Positions 35,983-48,502 of a DNA stretch of 64,000 nucleotides are shown in pieces. The notes under the pieces were generated by a model. It had not been told where the DNA came from and searched no databases. It was given only the letters and a program-made list of their open reading frames with translations. This stretch comes from Globodera rostochiensis (lineage: Eukaryota > Nematoda > Chromadorea > Rhabditida > Heteroderidae). The position numbers were made by a program, and so were the translations under genes. The DNA lies in the NCBI GenBank assembly GCA_018350325.1, contig JAEVLN010000003.1, forward strand, positions 889,985-953,984, read 5' to 3'. Position 1 is the first letter of the stretch, and the number at the start of each line of letters is the position of its first letter.

Positions 35983-38900
35983 TTATTGCTTCTGGAGTGC
36001 AATGTTGTAGGCCAAGTTGAAAGTTTCGCCCAGCGTCACAATAATTTCCTTGGCGATTGTCTACAAAATTTTATGTTTTAAATAACTCCAAATAATTTTT
36101 AATAAATTTAAAACAAAAAGAAAGTGTCAAAAATAAACAATTAAAATGCCAAGTTTACCGCTGTAAGTACGCAAAACACGTGGCAAAAATGGCGTTCTCC
36201 GTCTTGGAAAATGTAGGCAAAACAGTTCAAATCCACCTCATCTTGGCACACCACCTTAAAAATGGAATAAAGAAATTAAATTAATTTTGTTTTAATTGCC
36301 TGAATATTTCCGATTGGATGGCAATGAAGCGCCTTTTCCTGGAAACATTATGTCAAACTTTTGCCTCAACTCATCCCAATTTACATTGAGATCCCGAATA
36401 TTTATGCCGGACACCGACACTTCAAGCACAACCCATGGCACATCCGCCGTTCGACGCACGCGAGTCTTAAATTGAAAAATTCCGTACAATAAATATTTTC
36501 GAAAAAAAATTATCGGCTTCCAGGACTTCCTAAATTTAGTGTTTGATCGATCCATGAACTGATCTGATCTGATCAGATCAGGAATGTATCGGCATTGGGA
36601 TGTTTTTTTTGTGCCAAAATTCCAAAATATTGCAGAAAAATCTTAAATTATTAACTATAAAAACGTCTCACTTTGGCCGATTGCATGGCCCGTCGACAAT
36701 CTTCGGTGCCTTCCACATTTGAAATTTCGGCGGAGCCCAAATAATGTGCCGAAAAACGGGCACCGCCTCCCGTCAGACGCGTTCTCAGCTCGCCCATGTC
36801 CACAACCGGCGACTGTGTGACTGCTCTTAAACGAGCATTGAAAATTAATCATTTTTAAATTACCCTAATTATTTCCCAATCATTTTTACCTCGAAGGGTT
36901 TTGTCCACTTTTGTTTGAGCTTGACTGGGACGAAGTTTCCCGAACGGAACCATTGCCGGAGGCACTTGGAGACGTGGAGCCGGAGGCATTTCTGTTAAAC
37001 GAAATTTGAAAACATTTTTTATATAAATAAAATATTAACAAATTCGTTGTCGGTAGTCTCTGTCGTTTCTTCCGCTGCTGAGCGGCCAAATCCAGGGACC
37101 TGGTAATGCGGGCGATGTGGCCAAGTTGAGTAATGTCCATTTTCTAGCAAAAAAAATATGTCAATTTTTAAGCAAAGAAAGATTTTTTATCCGGGAATAT
37201 TTAATACTTCTTGGTTAATGTTATCATTAAGTTACAGATTTTCGATTGGACAATGCTTAAAGAAAGTTATGGCTAAAAAATGGCAATTTTTAAGCAAAGA
37301 AAGATTTTTTATCCGGGAATATTTAATACTTCTTGGTTAATGTTATCATTAAGTTACAGATTTTCGATTGGACAATGCTTAAAGAAAGTTATGGCTAAAA
37401 AATGGCAATTTTTGGAGGTTTCCGGTCTAATTTTTGAGATTTGTTCAATTGACTGGGCTTTGATAGCCTTACACAACAAAATCAAAGCAAAAAGTACTTC
37501 CAGATCGCCCCTGCTCAATTTAGCGGCGATCACATCCGTTGTTGAGGTGAGGTTAGCCTTGGCAAAAGGGCCCAGATGGTCAAGAAGGTCCAACGAGTCG
37601 AGCCAATCCGACACAAATTCGAATTGTTCTAAAGAGAATTCAGGTTCAAGATGGGGGCGGTCGGTTCAGTGCTGAACCAATCGATCGTAAATTTTAAGCC
37701 GATGCCGTCCGTCCCAGATTCAATTTCATTTAAGCATAACTCTGAATTATGGCGTAGTTCTGTCAACACTGACCGGCACTGCGGATGTGCTCCGGCACGG
37801 ATTTGTCGTTGAGGAGACGACAAATTTGCAGCTGGACACGCCGTGGCACGCCCAACTCGTCCATCAGTGCGGTGTTCAGCGAGCCCTTCATGAAGCGGAC
37901 CGTGTCAAAGCCGTGCCGATGGAACAGTTCACCGAGCGCTTGTGCACTGCTGTTAAGCTGCTGCTGCTGTTGGTGCTGATCCCGGCTCAGCCCAACGTGA
38001 ATCCTCAACCAGCGAACAATCGGTTGATAGGCACAAGCGGTGCCATTGCCGCCGCCGCCGCTGCTGCTGTTGGCTGGCTGAATTGTTGAAATTCAACTCA
38101 TTAATTTAGACATGCTGCATAAAATGTTACTGAGCTGCTAGCCATTGACGTCACAGAATTTTTCGATGAATTTTTGATTAGCGAATGGCTTTGCTCCTCC
38201 GGTTGTTGTGAATCTCTCTGGAGCGAGTTCAGCAACTCATCAATCTGCATTTAGAAAAGTCAAAAACCATTGGCCATTTTCAAATATTAATTAAATTTAA
38301 TTGATTTTTCATTTTTAAACAACAATGACTTCTTTCCATTGTGCCGCATGGTCCACCATCGACTGTTTTCGATCAGAAGACAATGCGTGTACAGTAGCAG
38401 CTACACCTTCCGCTTGTTGTACATTTTGAGCTCCCGGCTGTCCAATGTGTTTCGATCCCGACGATGTTTTTGGGTCATGTTCAACTCCAGACGAATGCAT
38501 CTGGTGTTGGCATCCGGTGCGTGGTTCCAACAAGCCCTGAGCTCCGTGTACAGCTTGAACTTCCCCTGTAGAACCGGATTCAAAATCAACTCCAAACACT
38601 GCCGGTAGGCGCAAAATGGTTTTGATGTTGTCGTCCATTATGAAATTCTGACACATCTTCAGCTCCGTGTACAGCTTGAACTCCTGCTCCATCGACTTGC
38701 CCAAACAGCGTCGCTTTGTTTGTCTCCTCCATCCAGTGGACCAGCTGACGAACTCTGGGCCTGGCCGAAGAAGAAGGTGGAGAGGAAAAGCTTCTTTCTC
38801 CGCTGGACCCCGAAGGTACTTCAGCAGTCCCATGGGCACGGTTTGAGTTTTGAGTGGTAAAAGTTTGCTGTTGAGCGTTTGCGGTCGGCGAATTGATCGA

Positions 38901-41900
38901 TGATCGGAGTCTTTCGTCACTCTCTGGACTCGCGCAGTGATGAAATTCTCTTTGAGGTTTAAGGAAATTAATTAATTCCTCCAAACATTTTTTTGGGCCA
39001 TAATTAAAACGGGGTTCAAATATTTTTGGAGTGAATTTCTCCAATTTTTTATTTTATTTTTTATAATTTTAAATTTTCTTAATTTGTGCACTACCCGCCA
39101 AAGGTGACCGCACGTTCGGGCGAAACCGAACTGGACGGAGACAAATGGGAGACCATTGGCAATGAACACGAGGAGGGCGAGCTGTCCGGCGCCAACGTGA
39201 CGATGGAGGACGAACATGACGGCATCTCCAGCGAGACAATCGCATCGCTTGAGGGCGATTTGTCTTCGTCGGACGACAAATGTTGGGGGACCTTTCAAAA
39301 AGCAAAATTAAAATTTACAAAAAAAAATTGGAGAAGTAAAAACATTAGCGAGAAAAATGCAAAATTCAACAAAAAAACAGTTGCCACCCACACTTCTCTC
39401 GGGCGTCGTCGGCAACGGTGTGGCCGATGCCGACAAAAGTTCCTCGTGCGCAGCCAACGGCGCACCACCGTAGTCCGGCAATTGATGTGCTGCTACAGTA
39501 TCACAGAAGAAGGCACCGTAACCGCCACGGATGGACTGTGGACTTCGCTCAAGCGTTGAGCACGGGGAAAGGTCTTCGACAGTCGGCAATCGGATGAGTC
39601 CTAATTCCGCACATGGCGAACAAACCTTGGCACTGCGGTGCCAATTTTGACACGGCGACAGTGTCGGCAACTCAAAGATATTGTATGGAATGGAGTACGG
39701 TATAGGGATGCCAAAAAAAGGTCAGGAAACCCGGAATCCAGTTACATCCCTGGCACGGTAGTAGAGATTCCGTGGCATTTGATTTACTGTACCATACGAA
39801 AAACAGTAGTTGACGGTAACAAAATTTTACGAACGAGTTACGGTGACAGATTATCCTGATTTGGGTTTCCGTTTACTGTACCTTTTGTATCCTAAATTAC
39901 TTTTGATATACCATAGTAATACAGTAACTGTGTCAATCTTATTCTCCTCCTCTCAATTTATGATCCAATTGAGCATTTCAAATTAAATACTACGGTAGGT
40001 ACCATTTGTTTTATTACAATCGCCAAAATTGTCCGGAAGTGCGCATCCGTTGGCACAGTTGTGGGCCCATTTTCTGAACAGAACAAAATTATTTGAATTT
40101 CATTTTTGCGCCATTACTTTTGGCGATCCGTTGAGAGCGGCGCATTATCATAGACAAGCGGCGTTTTTGGCACGTTTTGGTAGGGTGGCAATGAGTTTGT
40201 TGGCACTTTTTTCAATCGATTCTCATCGGGCAATGGCTGATATGTGCAAGAAGTGGGAGAAAAAGTGCCTAAAATTTAAATTTTAATTTCTTCAAAATTT
40301 AAAGATGATTTTATTTGAATTAAAACATGGCTCAATTTATGTTCGGCTTATTCCAAAAGGATCAGAATAAAACGGCGATTAGCAAACCCTTTAATGGCGA
40401 AGACATGCTCCTTGGAGGCGGTGAAGTTGCAGATACGGGCTGAGAATGTGGACGTCCGGAGGCCAGCGGAGGCGGTGGAACCGGAATTCGGGCTCCATTC
40501 TTCAACGTCTAAAATTGGATTTGTGAATAATTAGGGTCCTCCTCAGACCCCTAAACACCCCCCCCCCCCCCCTCCCTCTATCCAGCTTAAATAATGTGTA
40601 GTCTTACAACATAGTCACTGCTATGCAAGCAACTGACCCCGTTGTTGTACTGCTTGCGCTTTGGCTCTGGCACCGCGCTCTTCCAAATGTCTCCTGGCCC
40701 GCGAGATGACCCGTACCGTTCCGGTTGTGTCCTGCGGCGTCGCTCCGTCTCCTCCAGCAACTTTTGGCATTCCCGCAGGCGTTGCTCCGTTCCCTCATCA
40801 GCGTCTCGTGTACTGCTCGACAACCGAGTTTCCAACCATTCCGACACGGTCTGGCCGCTACTGTCACGAATGTCAATGCTGGCACCTGTGAGGATACAAT
40901 AAAAGTTTGGATCCATAAATTTAATGATTTGGATCAGATTCTGTTTGAATTCCTACTGGCCTGATCAGACCAGTATCAGTTGTTATTTATTACATCTCAC
41001 CCCAGTTGAGCAGCGCCTGAAGCGTCGCGCATTGCCCCAGGCGAGCGGCGACGTGCATCGCAGTGCCTTCGGGGCCCAAATAGTTGGGGTCGAAACCGTG
41101 CTCCAATAAAGCCTCCTGAAAAAAGTTTTCCAAATTTTAATCGCATAGAACGACATAAAAATTGAAGACAAATTATGTGTAAAAAGGTTGTAAACTCTCA
41201 AAATTTTCTTTGGGAATTTACCACGCAATTCGTGTGGCCAACGCGAGCAGCGGAGTGAAGCGGATAAGGGGGCGAAGGCTGCTTTAAGGCGGCCATTGAA
41301 AGTGGGGCAGAAGCACAACAATCCGAGGCACTCTGTGAATTAAGCATTTAAAAATTTATGAAAAAATGAAGGGTTTAAACGGGGAGAATGGACCTTCAAC
41401 CCTTCCCCTAATCTAATTGCTTTTCCTAACTAATCGTTTGCCCCTCTCCAAATTAACAATTGTCCCCCCCCGGGGGGGGGGGGGGGGGGTCTTTCCTACC
41501 CTTACTATTAGCTGTCCGCGAATAATCTTATATTTTGTTAAAACTGTCTAATTCCATTCCAATTTTATTCAAAACCCTCAAAAATTGTAAAAAAATGTAA
41601 AAATAATGACCAAACATTTAATTATTTTAAAAGAACGGACCATTAAGTTTAATTCGGTGCAGTTGAGCATTAAAAGTCGGCAAAGGTTTGCTTTGTCCGT
41701 TCGGACAGCGATGTCCAGCGCGGTTTCCAGCCGCGCATTTCGAAGACGCGCGTCGGCATGCCGCTGAAAACAAAAAAGTTTTCAGATAAAAATCGCAAAA
41801 ATTTCTTTACCAACCGACCCTAAGCAAAAGACGCGCAGCGTTGGCGTGGCCGTTGAGTGTGGCCAAATGCAACGCACTTTCTCGGGCGTTGTTGACGGCA

Positions 41901-43144
41901 TTCTGAAATTTAAAATTAAATTTAATTTCCATAAAAATATTTATTATGTATATTAAATACAATATTAATTTTATTTACACTTACCACCGTGGCAGGTTCG
42001 ACTTCCAAAAGTGCCTAAATTATAACATTTAAACAAATGCCTCTGGGAATGTTTGGAAAAATGACAGAATGCCAGAGGGCAGAGTTTCGAATCTCACTTC
42101 AATAATCTCTTCGTGTCCGTTCCAGGCGGCCAAATGTAGCGGAAGGCAGCCTTTAAAATGATGAATAATATTTTTTCTTTTATTTTAAGAGTTTTTAAAT
42201 TGCATTTTCTCAACCGAAAATTCACTAATTTGTAAGAACTTTTTATCAGAATACACAAAAAGCCCAGAAAAACCTTTGCGGTCCCGCGCGGTTGCAAGCT
42301 GCACGTCACGCTGCATGAGCAGGCGCGTCAGCTCGCGATGGCCGTGCAGTGCTGCAAGGTGCAGTAGCGTGTGCGACGTGCTCGGCTCGCGCAGGCCGGC
42401 GAGCCAACCGACGCCGTTACCGGCGCCACTACCGCCGCCGAAGGCATTGCCGGATCGCAAAAAGCTAGGCCAAAATTGTGGTGTATTACGATAATTGGAA
42501 CAAAGTCGGACGAAGATGGAATTACGGTAGTAAGAAAGACAAACATGGACTATGGTAAGAGGCGGGGGCGGCCAAAAAGCGATTGCGGTTGCTAGGCAAA
42601 AAACAGATTACGATAGATAAAACAAAAAAGGAAATACTGTATTAAGAGGGGCGAAAATGGGATTACTGTATTAAGAGAGAGAGAGAAAAAGGAATACTGT
42701 ATTAAGAGGGGCGAAAATGGGATTACTGTATTAAGAGAGAGAGAGAAAAAAAGGAATTACTGTATTAAGAGGGGCAAAAAGGAATTACTGTATTAAGAGG
42801 GAGAAAAAGGAATTCTGTATTAAGAGGGGGGAAAAAGGAATTACTGTATTACGAGGGGCAATAAAGGATTACTGTATTAAGAGGGGGGAAAAAGGAATTA
42901 CTGTATTACGAGGGGCAATAAAGGATTACTGTATTAAGAGGAGGGAAAAGGGATTACGGTAGTCCCTCACTTTAGTGGTGACTTGTGCTTCTTGCTCTTC
43001 TGCGCAATCCAAAGTTGTACTGCGTGAGTTTGGCCTCGTCGGCAATCTTCAAATAGCTCCTTAATGAATAAATTTTGTAATAATTCAAATAATTTTAATT
43101 CGCGAAAAGCGAACCTGAATATTTTGTGCACATTGACGGCCCAT
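35983..43144 (-). CDS. ANKS1/Odin-like adaptor: ankyrin repeats, two SAM domains, PTB domain
   Basis: Start ATG at 43144 (MGRQCAQNIQ), spliced to the exon near 43060 (ELFEDCRRGQTHAVQLWIAQ). Ankyrin repeats: TLLHLAALHGHRELTRLLM (42456-42275), CLPLHLAAWNGHEEIIE (42150), ESALHLATLNGHANAARLLL (41900), LETALDIAVRTDKANLCRLL (41760), PLHSAARVGHTNC (41335), TAMHVAARLGQCATLQALL (41110) and SIDIRDSSGQTVSEWLE (40885). Pro/Ser-rich linkers follow at 40508-40395 and from about 39605 to 38100. SAM1 (about 38000-37775) includes HRHGFDTVRFMKG and ELGVPRRVQLQICRLL. SAM2 (about 37620-37400) begins VSDWLDSLDLLDHLGPF. The PTB domain (36790-35983) includes FSAHYLGSAEISNVEGTEDC, VPWVVLEVSVSGINIRD, CFAYIFQDGERHFCHVF and LGETFNLAYNIAL. 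This order is that of ANKS1A/B, cytoplasmic adaptors of receptor tyrosine kinase and Eph signalling. Length is roughly 1,000 residues. Linker exon borders are uncertain. Confidence 0.88.
37162..37412. repeat. 122-bp tandem duplication in an ANKS1-like intron
   Basis: Two near-identical copies (starting at 37162 and 37284) of a 122-base unit containing TTTTTATCCGGGAATATT and TTTCGATTGGACAATGC, then a few bases of a third copy at about 37406. It lies in the intron between the SAM2 exon and the exon starting at 37140 (minus strand). Confidence 0.9.
42629..42955. repeat. GGATTACTGTATTAAGAGG minisatellite in ANKS1-like intron
   Basis: About ten degenerate copies of a roughly 30-33 base unit with core TTACTGTATTAAGAGGGG and variable purine runs (GAGAGAGAGA, GGGGAAAAA). 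A longer 62-base period is visible at 42640-42760, where two units are duplicated together. It lies in the intron between the N-terminal exon (about 43060) and the first long ankyrin exon. Confidence 0.9.
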
Positions 43145-43799
43145 TATAATTGGCCAGAAATTTTCAATTAATCTAAAAAATGGACAAAAATAATAGAATT
43201 GAAATGGTAATGTTCCACAAAAACGTCATGACACTAAGATAAAAGAACTCCCGCCCCACTCACTCTCCGATCACCGCCGATCAGATCAGATCACTAATGG
43301 ATTTTCGGAGAAACCCCATTAAATATTTGGTTAAAAGATGGGGGGGGGAGAGAGAGGCCGAGTGAGTTTTGGGAAAGTAAAAAATCATTGGGAAATGATT
43401 TGATGGAATGAAGCCGGCCGGGGCTCTAATTTGTAAGATTAGCACAAAGATCACTGCCAATTTGAGATGGCAGACGGGCAGAGGGCGAGAGATTACGGCT
43501 AATTTGAGGGTGGGACAGACGAGCAGAGAGACGCAACGACGCAAGAGATTAATTAGTGAGACGAAATCGGAGGAGCCCCCGGGGGGGGGGGCTCGGGATT
43601 TTGGGACCATTAGCGGGGAAAGGCGGTGCTAAGACCACGGGGACGAGGGAGAAGCGGGGCTTTTCGTATTTTTTGAAATCTTTAAAAGATTGGGTACGTT
43701 TTAAAGCCCAAATAATGTGTGAGAAGAATCGGCTTTTATTGAAAAGAGAGTCATTAAAAAGCAATAAGGAAAGAAGCGTTGGCCAAATTATGGCTTTCA

Positions 43800-44085
43800 A
43801 ATCGATTTTGAATTAATTTAAATTGATTTTCTTTTAGCTTTTGGAAGGTTAGTTAAGGAGAAGAAAAGATTCTCATTCATTTCGTGAAAAATTTTGGAAG
43901 TTGGTGCCAGTCAAGTCATGACTTTCAAATTAAATCGATTTTGAATTAATTTAAATTGATTTTCTTTTAGCTTTTGGAAGGTTAGTTAAGGATTAGAATT
44001 TAAAAACTTAAAGTGAAGAAAAGATTCTCATTCATTTCGTGAAAAATTTTGGAAGTTGGTGCCAGTCAAGTCATGACTTTCAAAT
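43800..44085. repeat. Tandem duplication of about 130 bp with an internal indel
   Basis: Two copies share AAATCGATTTTGAATTAATT, GCTTTTGGAAGGTTAG and TTGGTGCCAGTCAAGTC. The second copy (about 43930-44085) carries some two dozen extra bases after GTTAGTTAAGGA. The high identity implies a recent duplication. Confidence 0.85.
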
Positions 44086-47000
44086 TCCTTTTTTAATATT
44101 TTAATTAATTAATTAATAATTATTTATGGATGATTGAGTGATTGGATCATAATTAGAGCTTTTTGTTTGAACAAGCCAAAATATAGCATTTCAGCGACTT
44201 TTTAGTCAATATAAATCATATTGAAAATTTGAAGAAATCTGTTTTAAAATCAGACCAAAAATTATAGGAATTTTAAATTAAGGCAGAACCACAAAAAAAC
44301 ATTTTTCTTTTTGCACTTTTTGGTGTTTTTTGGCCCATATATTTTAATACAATTTGGAATTCATATTTTGGCTGTTTTTAGTCAAAATTTTCAGTGTTTT
44401 GGTAAATATTTTTTTAAATGAATATTTGCAAGTTTTTTAGTCCCAGAAAATCGTAGGCCCAATAAATAATTAATGCCTTTTTAGAATAAATAAATATATT
44501 TTTGAATAATTTTTTTTTGTGTCGGTTAGAACAGTGCCCAAAATTGTCGCGGGTCAATCCAATCGATTGCAACAGAAATTAGAAATTTTATTTAATCTTT
44601 GCGCGGATTTTCACTATTTGGTGAAGGAATAAAAGCCGCGCAAATCAGTGAATTGACTGACCACCCGCCGCCGCCGCCGCCGTCCGCGCAATTCTTTATA
44701 TAAATTATGCGCGTCGTTTGTGTTAAAATGAGAGGAAATTATTTTCGGGTCGAATTCGGTGGAAAAGGAAATTTGGGGGGAAAGACTTTCCAATTATTCA
44801 AAGCCGCGCCGTCGTCGCCGGAGGGCGCGCCGCGTGTTTCTTTTGCTTTAATTTTGGCAGGAAAATGTGTGGCATGGCGGCAAGATAAATTACGGCATTT
44901 TGCTCAAGGGAATGGAACCGGCGACGGCGGCGGCACAAATCAATTTAATTTTATGGACATAAAAATGAGAATTTGTGGAAAAAACATTAAAAAAAATGAC
45001 TACTCTGGAAAACAATTAGCACATTCACCGGCGAATTAATTATCTTCAAAATTGGTCAAAAATAATTGTGCAATAAATCCTGAAAAAGTTGGGCCTAACA
45101 AAAAATTCAATTTGATGGCCATTATTTGGCCCCCATTAACGACGAAAATGAGGGGAAATTGTTTTGCCCCTCGGCGAAGAGAAATGCACCCAATTGGCGA
45201 CAATTTTTTGCACTTGGACACTCCGCGAAAGAAAGGGTATTTAAGTGAGGAAACTTTAAAGATTTTATTAATCGCCCGGGGCAAATGGATTGATTTACAC
45301 TTTCCCCTGAGGCCATTTGAAGCGGAAAAACGGCGTTAATGGAAGCGATGGAATGTGGCGGAAGTGGCCGGGGGGGGGGGGACACATTGTCCAGTCATTC
45401 AGTCACAGCTTATCGGCGGCTGGGAACGAACGGAGGAAATGTGCGGACAAAGTTCAAAGAGTTTGTGGAGAGTTTTTTTTTGCCCTAAGGCATTTTATTC
45501 GGATTTCAATATTTTTATGCCGCGGATGTCCGGATATCGGCGGATCTTTCCGGCCATATACATATAAACGAGAGTGTAAATGAAGACAGTGACATAACGG
45601 GACGGGGGGGGGGGACGGCGCTGTTCGGAAATTGGAATTACGAACCATTTAAAATTAGAGTAGGACGGGATCGGGATTGAGAAAATTAAAAAATCCGGGA
45701 TTTTATAAGGGGAAATTAAGCAAATCCCCGGTCAAAAAAACCGGGACTAATAGTCAAAAACAAAGATTTGAAATTTAAAAAAACTCGGGATTTTATAAGG
45801 GGGTCCCTAAATTGGAGACTTCACTACCAGTCCCGATCCCGTCCTACTCTATTTAAAAATACAGCAGTCAGCAGAAGGGGGGGGGGACATTTTCATTAAA
45901 AATTTGCACAAAAAAAAAGAGATTAAAATTAGCAATTTTCTGACATTTCTTTTCAAAATGTTTTCATTTGTTTATATGCATAAAAAGTCTGCAAATGTGC
46001 ACAGAATGATGGAAAACGGGGGGGGGGAAGCAGGTGGGTGCATTATGAGAAGTCCGATGAGTCATAATTCCATCCAAAATCACCTTTCCCCCCCCCCCCC
46101 CCCGGCGATTGTGTGATTTCCCAGGCGATGGATGAAAAGTTGTGACGGAAAAAAGGGAAGACTTTTTGTTGCCGGAGGGAGGGCAAAATTATGCAAATCA
46201 TTTTAAAAGAATGAATAAAAACTAATTTTATCGAAGACAGTCGGAAAGGAATTACCAATCGATGTAATTATAAGGGGCATTAATTTACAATTAATTGTTT
46301 GCCTTAAGGCAATAAAATATTTAAATTTTCCCTTGGGCATAAAGCGTTAGAAATGTGGCAAATTTCTCTAAAAGATGGCAAAATGGCCTATCTTTTACCC
46401 CCCAGGGGCACATTTCATCCATTCCCCCGCCGCCCCTCCCGAATTCCCATCAATAATTTTTGGCTTCTTGCCCGCCCCGGCACATTACACTCAGCTGAAA
46501 AAACAAAACAAAAAAATTGGAGACAGCTTTTGTCAAGTGGCCCCCCCCGGAGGACATATTTTTTGCATTTTGTTTATTTTTGCGATGAAAATGCTTTTCC
46601 TGGCCGGCGGGGAGCGTGCCAAAAAAATGGCATTCGAACTGCCATTTGGGCAGCCGAAGGGCTTCGACAACTCAGCCCGAACAAAAAGGAGAATCTCAAG
46701 TTTCTCGAACCGAGAAAAGTCTCGGGTCTCGAGTCTTGAAGGTCAATTCTGGGGTCTCGAGGCTCGGGGTCAAATCTCGGTCACAAAAAACTCTAAATTT
46801 CCGGAGGTCCCCCAACCCAAAAGTTTTCGTGCATTTTCCGGCGCTCGGAAAGTGAAATTGCGCAAATACAATTTGCATGGGGTCAATAAAAATTGGAAAA
46901 ATTTATTGCTGCACAATAATAAAATTTGGTAATTTTGGATGCAAAAGTTAAGTGATCGCAAAACCGGTTTTCTGCCCGCGTGATGGCAAGAAATTAAGAG

Positions 47001-47499
47001 ATCACTATCAATTAGTAACTTAATTAGGTAATCAATACGGGTGGCAAATGAACGAACGGTGAACGATGATTACGGTACTTCTGCTAGCGTATTGTATTTG
47101 GACGGGCTACAGTAACCAGATTAAGGCAAGTTGAAGGCGTGGCAATTTGGCTTAAACAATTTGCGTGACATCTCAGGCCTTCCAAAATTACTGGCATAAA
47201 AAAAACGCGCGGCAAATGCCAATGCCAATGCCAGTGCCGTTGCGTTAAAGCGAAATGACAAAGAGCGGCAAATTCAAAAAGATGAAATGTAAAAATGTTC
47301 CCAGTGTAATTAATGTGATGTGACTGATGACTTCGGCGACCTTCATCATCAAACACTCCAACAGATTCAATTTTCTTCGAAATGAATGAATTAATCGATT
47401 TTAGTCCCCCCCCCCTCGGGGGCAAAATGTGGGGAGGACAAAAACAATTTTGCGATGATGTTCGCGTCTGGATGACGATTTGTAGATTATGTAAATTTG

Positions 47500-47716
47500 A
47501 CAAATTCGGACAAAAATCGTTGGGTCGTCGGGTCTGAAAAACTCCGAGCCCAAAAACCCCGATCCCGACAATTTTGAGTCATTCCCCGACCCGAACCCCG
47601 AAAACCACAAACCCCGACCCCGATAATTTTAAGTCATTCCCCGATCCTAACCCCAGCCAGTACGACCCCGACAACCCCGATCCCTTTTCGCCCCGAACGT
47701 CGGGGTGCCAACCCTA
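47500..47716. repeat. Dispersed repeat ending GTCGGGGTGCCAACCCTA
   Basis: Degenerate CCCGATCCCGAC-type repeats end in AACGTCGGGGTGCCAACCCTA. The reverse complement of that end (GGGTTGGCACCCCGACGTCGGGG) begins the array at 63629, and a weaker copy starts at 12098. It is a GC-rich dispersed family. Confidence 0.65.
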
Positions 47717-48357
47717 GTTTAGGTAAATCAATTTAGGAAATAAATCTTTGTAATTTATAGGAAAAATAAATTTTGATTTTTTAAAAAGAATTGAAATTAA
47801 TTTTAGTTTAAATAATTCAGCGCAAATTTATTGCAAACGAAAAAGGTCAATGCTAAGCGATTCTGACAGCTGCTGGAAATGGGCGTAATGTGCTGCTGCT
47901 GTTGCTGCTGATAAAACTGCTAATGTCATCACTGCTACAAAAAGGGAGGAAATGTTAAAATTGATCGATCGGAGTGACAAAACACACAAAAAGGCGGGGG
48001 GGGGGGCGGGGAGAATTTGAATTGAATTGAATTGAATTAAAAAATATTTATAACACAAAAAGAAATAATTAATTTTTTTGAGAAATGAATGCGAATACAT
48101 ATTTGTTGGGTGCATCAGAATTAATTAATCTGTAACAATATTAATTAATGTAAACAATAACAATAATATCAGAGAAATATTTGCAATATATTTTATAAAA
48201 AGTTTTAACGAAAAAATTTCCGCTCAAAAATCCAAATTGCCTAATTTAGTTGAGCAGTGTTAATGTGTGTGCCTTGAAAGGCTAGGCTTGCTCAATTCAA
48301 GGACAAATGTTCATAAAATGTCAACATTACGTTTATCCCCGTCCCGGTCTAGCAGGA

Positions 48358-48502
48358 CGGGGACGGACGGGGTTGGATGAATGCGGGGACGGGGTTGGAT
48401 GAATGCGGGGACGGGGTTGGATGAATGCGGGACGGGGTTGGATGAATGCGGGGACGGAGTTGGATGAATGCGGGGACGGGGTTGGATGAATGCGGGGATG
48501 GA
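48358..48502. repeat. 22-base minisatellite, GGGACGGGGTTGGATGAATGC units
   Basis: About six head-to-tail units with core GGGGTTGGATGAATGCGGG. Small length changes in the G runs separate units. Confidence 0.92.

Noticed and set aside
38315..38920. A 201-codon single open frame as an intronless protein
   Set aside because: Its first half is a shifted frame of the Ser/Pro-rich ANKS1-like linker. Only its second half joins in phase with neighbouring exons.
40029..40286. 85-codon plus-strand open frame with normal composition
   Set aside because: It lies wholly within an ANKS1-like intron on the opposite strand, with no domain or partner exon.
44707..45039. 110-codon plus-strand open frame after a CCG repeat
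   Set aside because: No recognisable domain, no splice partner, and composition drifts with local base bias. It is kept only as a note on the spacer.
46375..46932. A 185-codon plus-strand open frame
   Set aside because: It is built from dispersed TCTCGGGTCTCGAG-type repeats (also at 16425-16485), has no domain and no start context.
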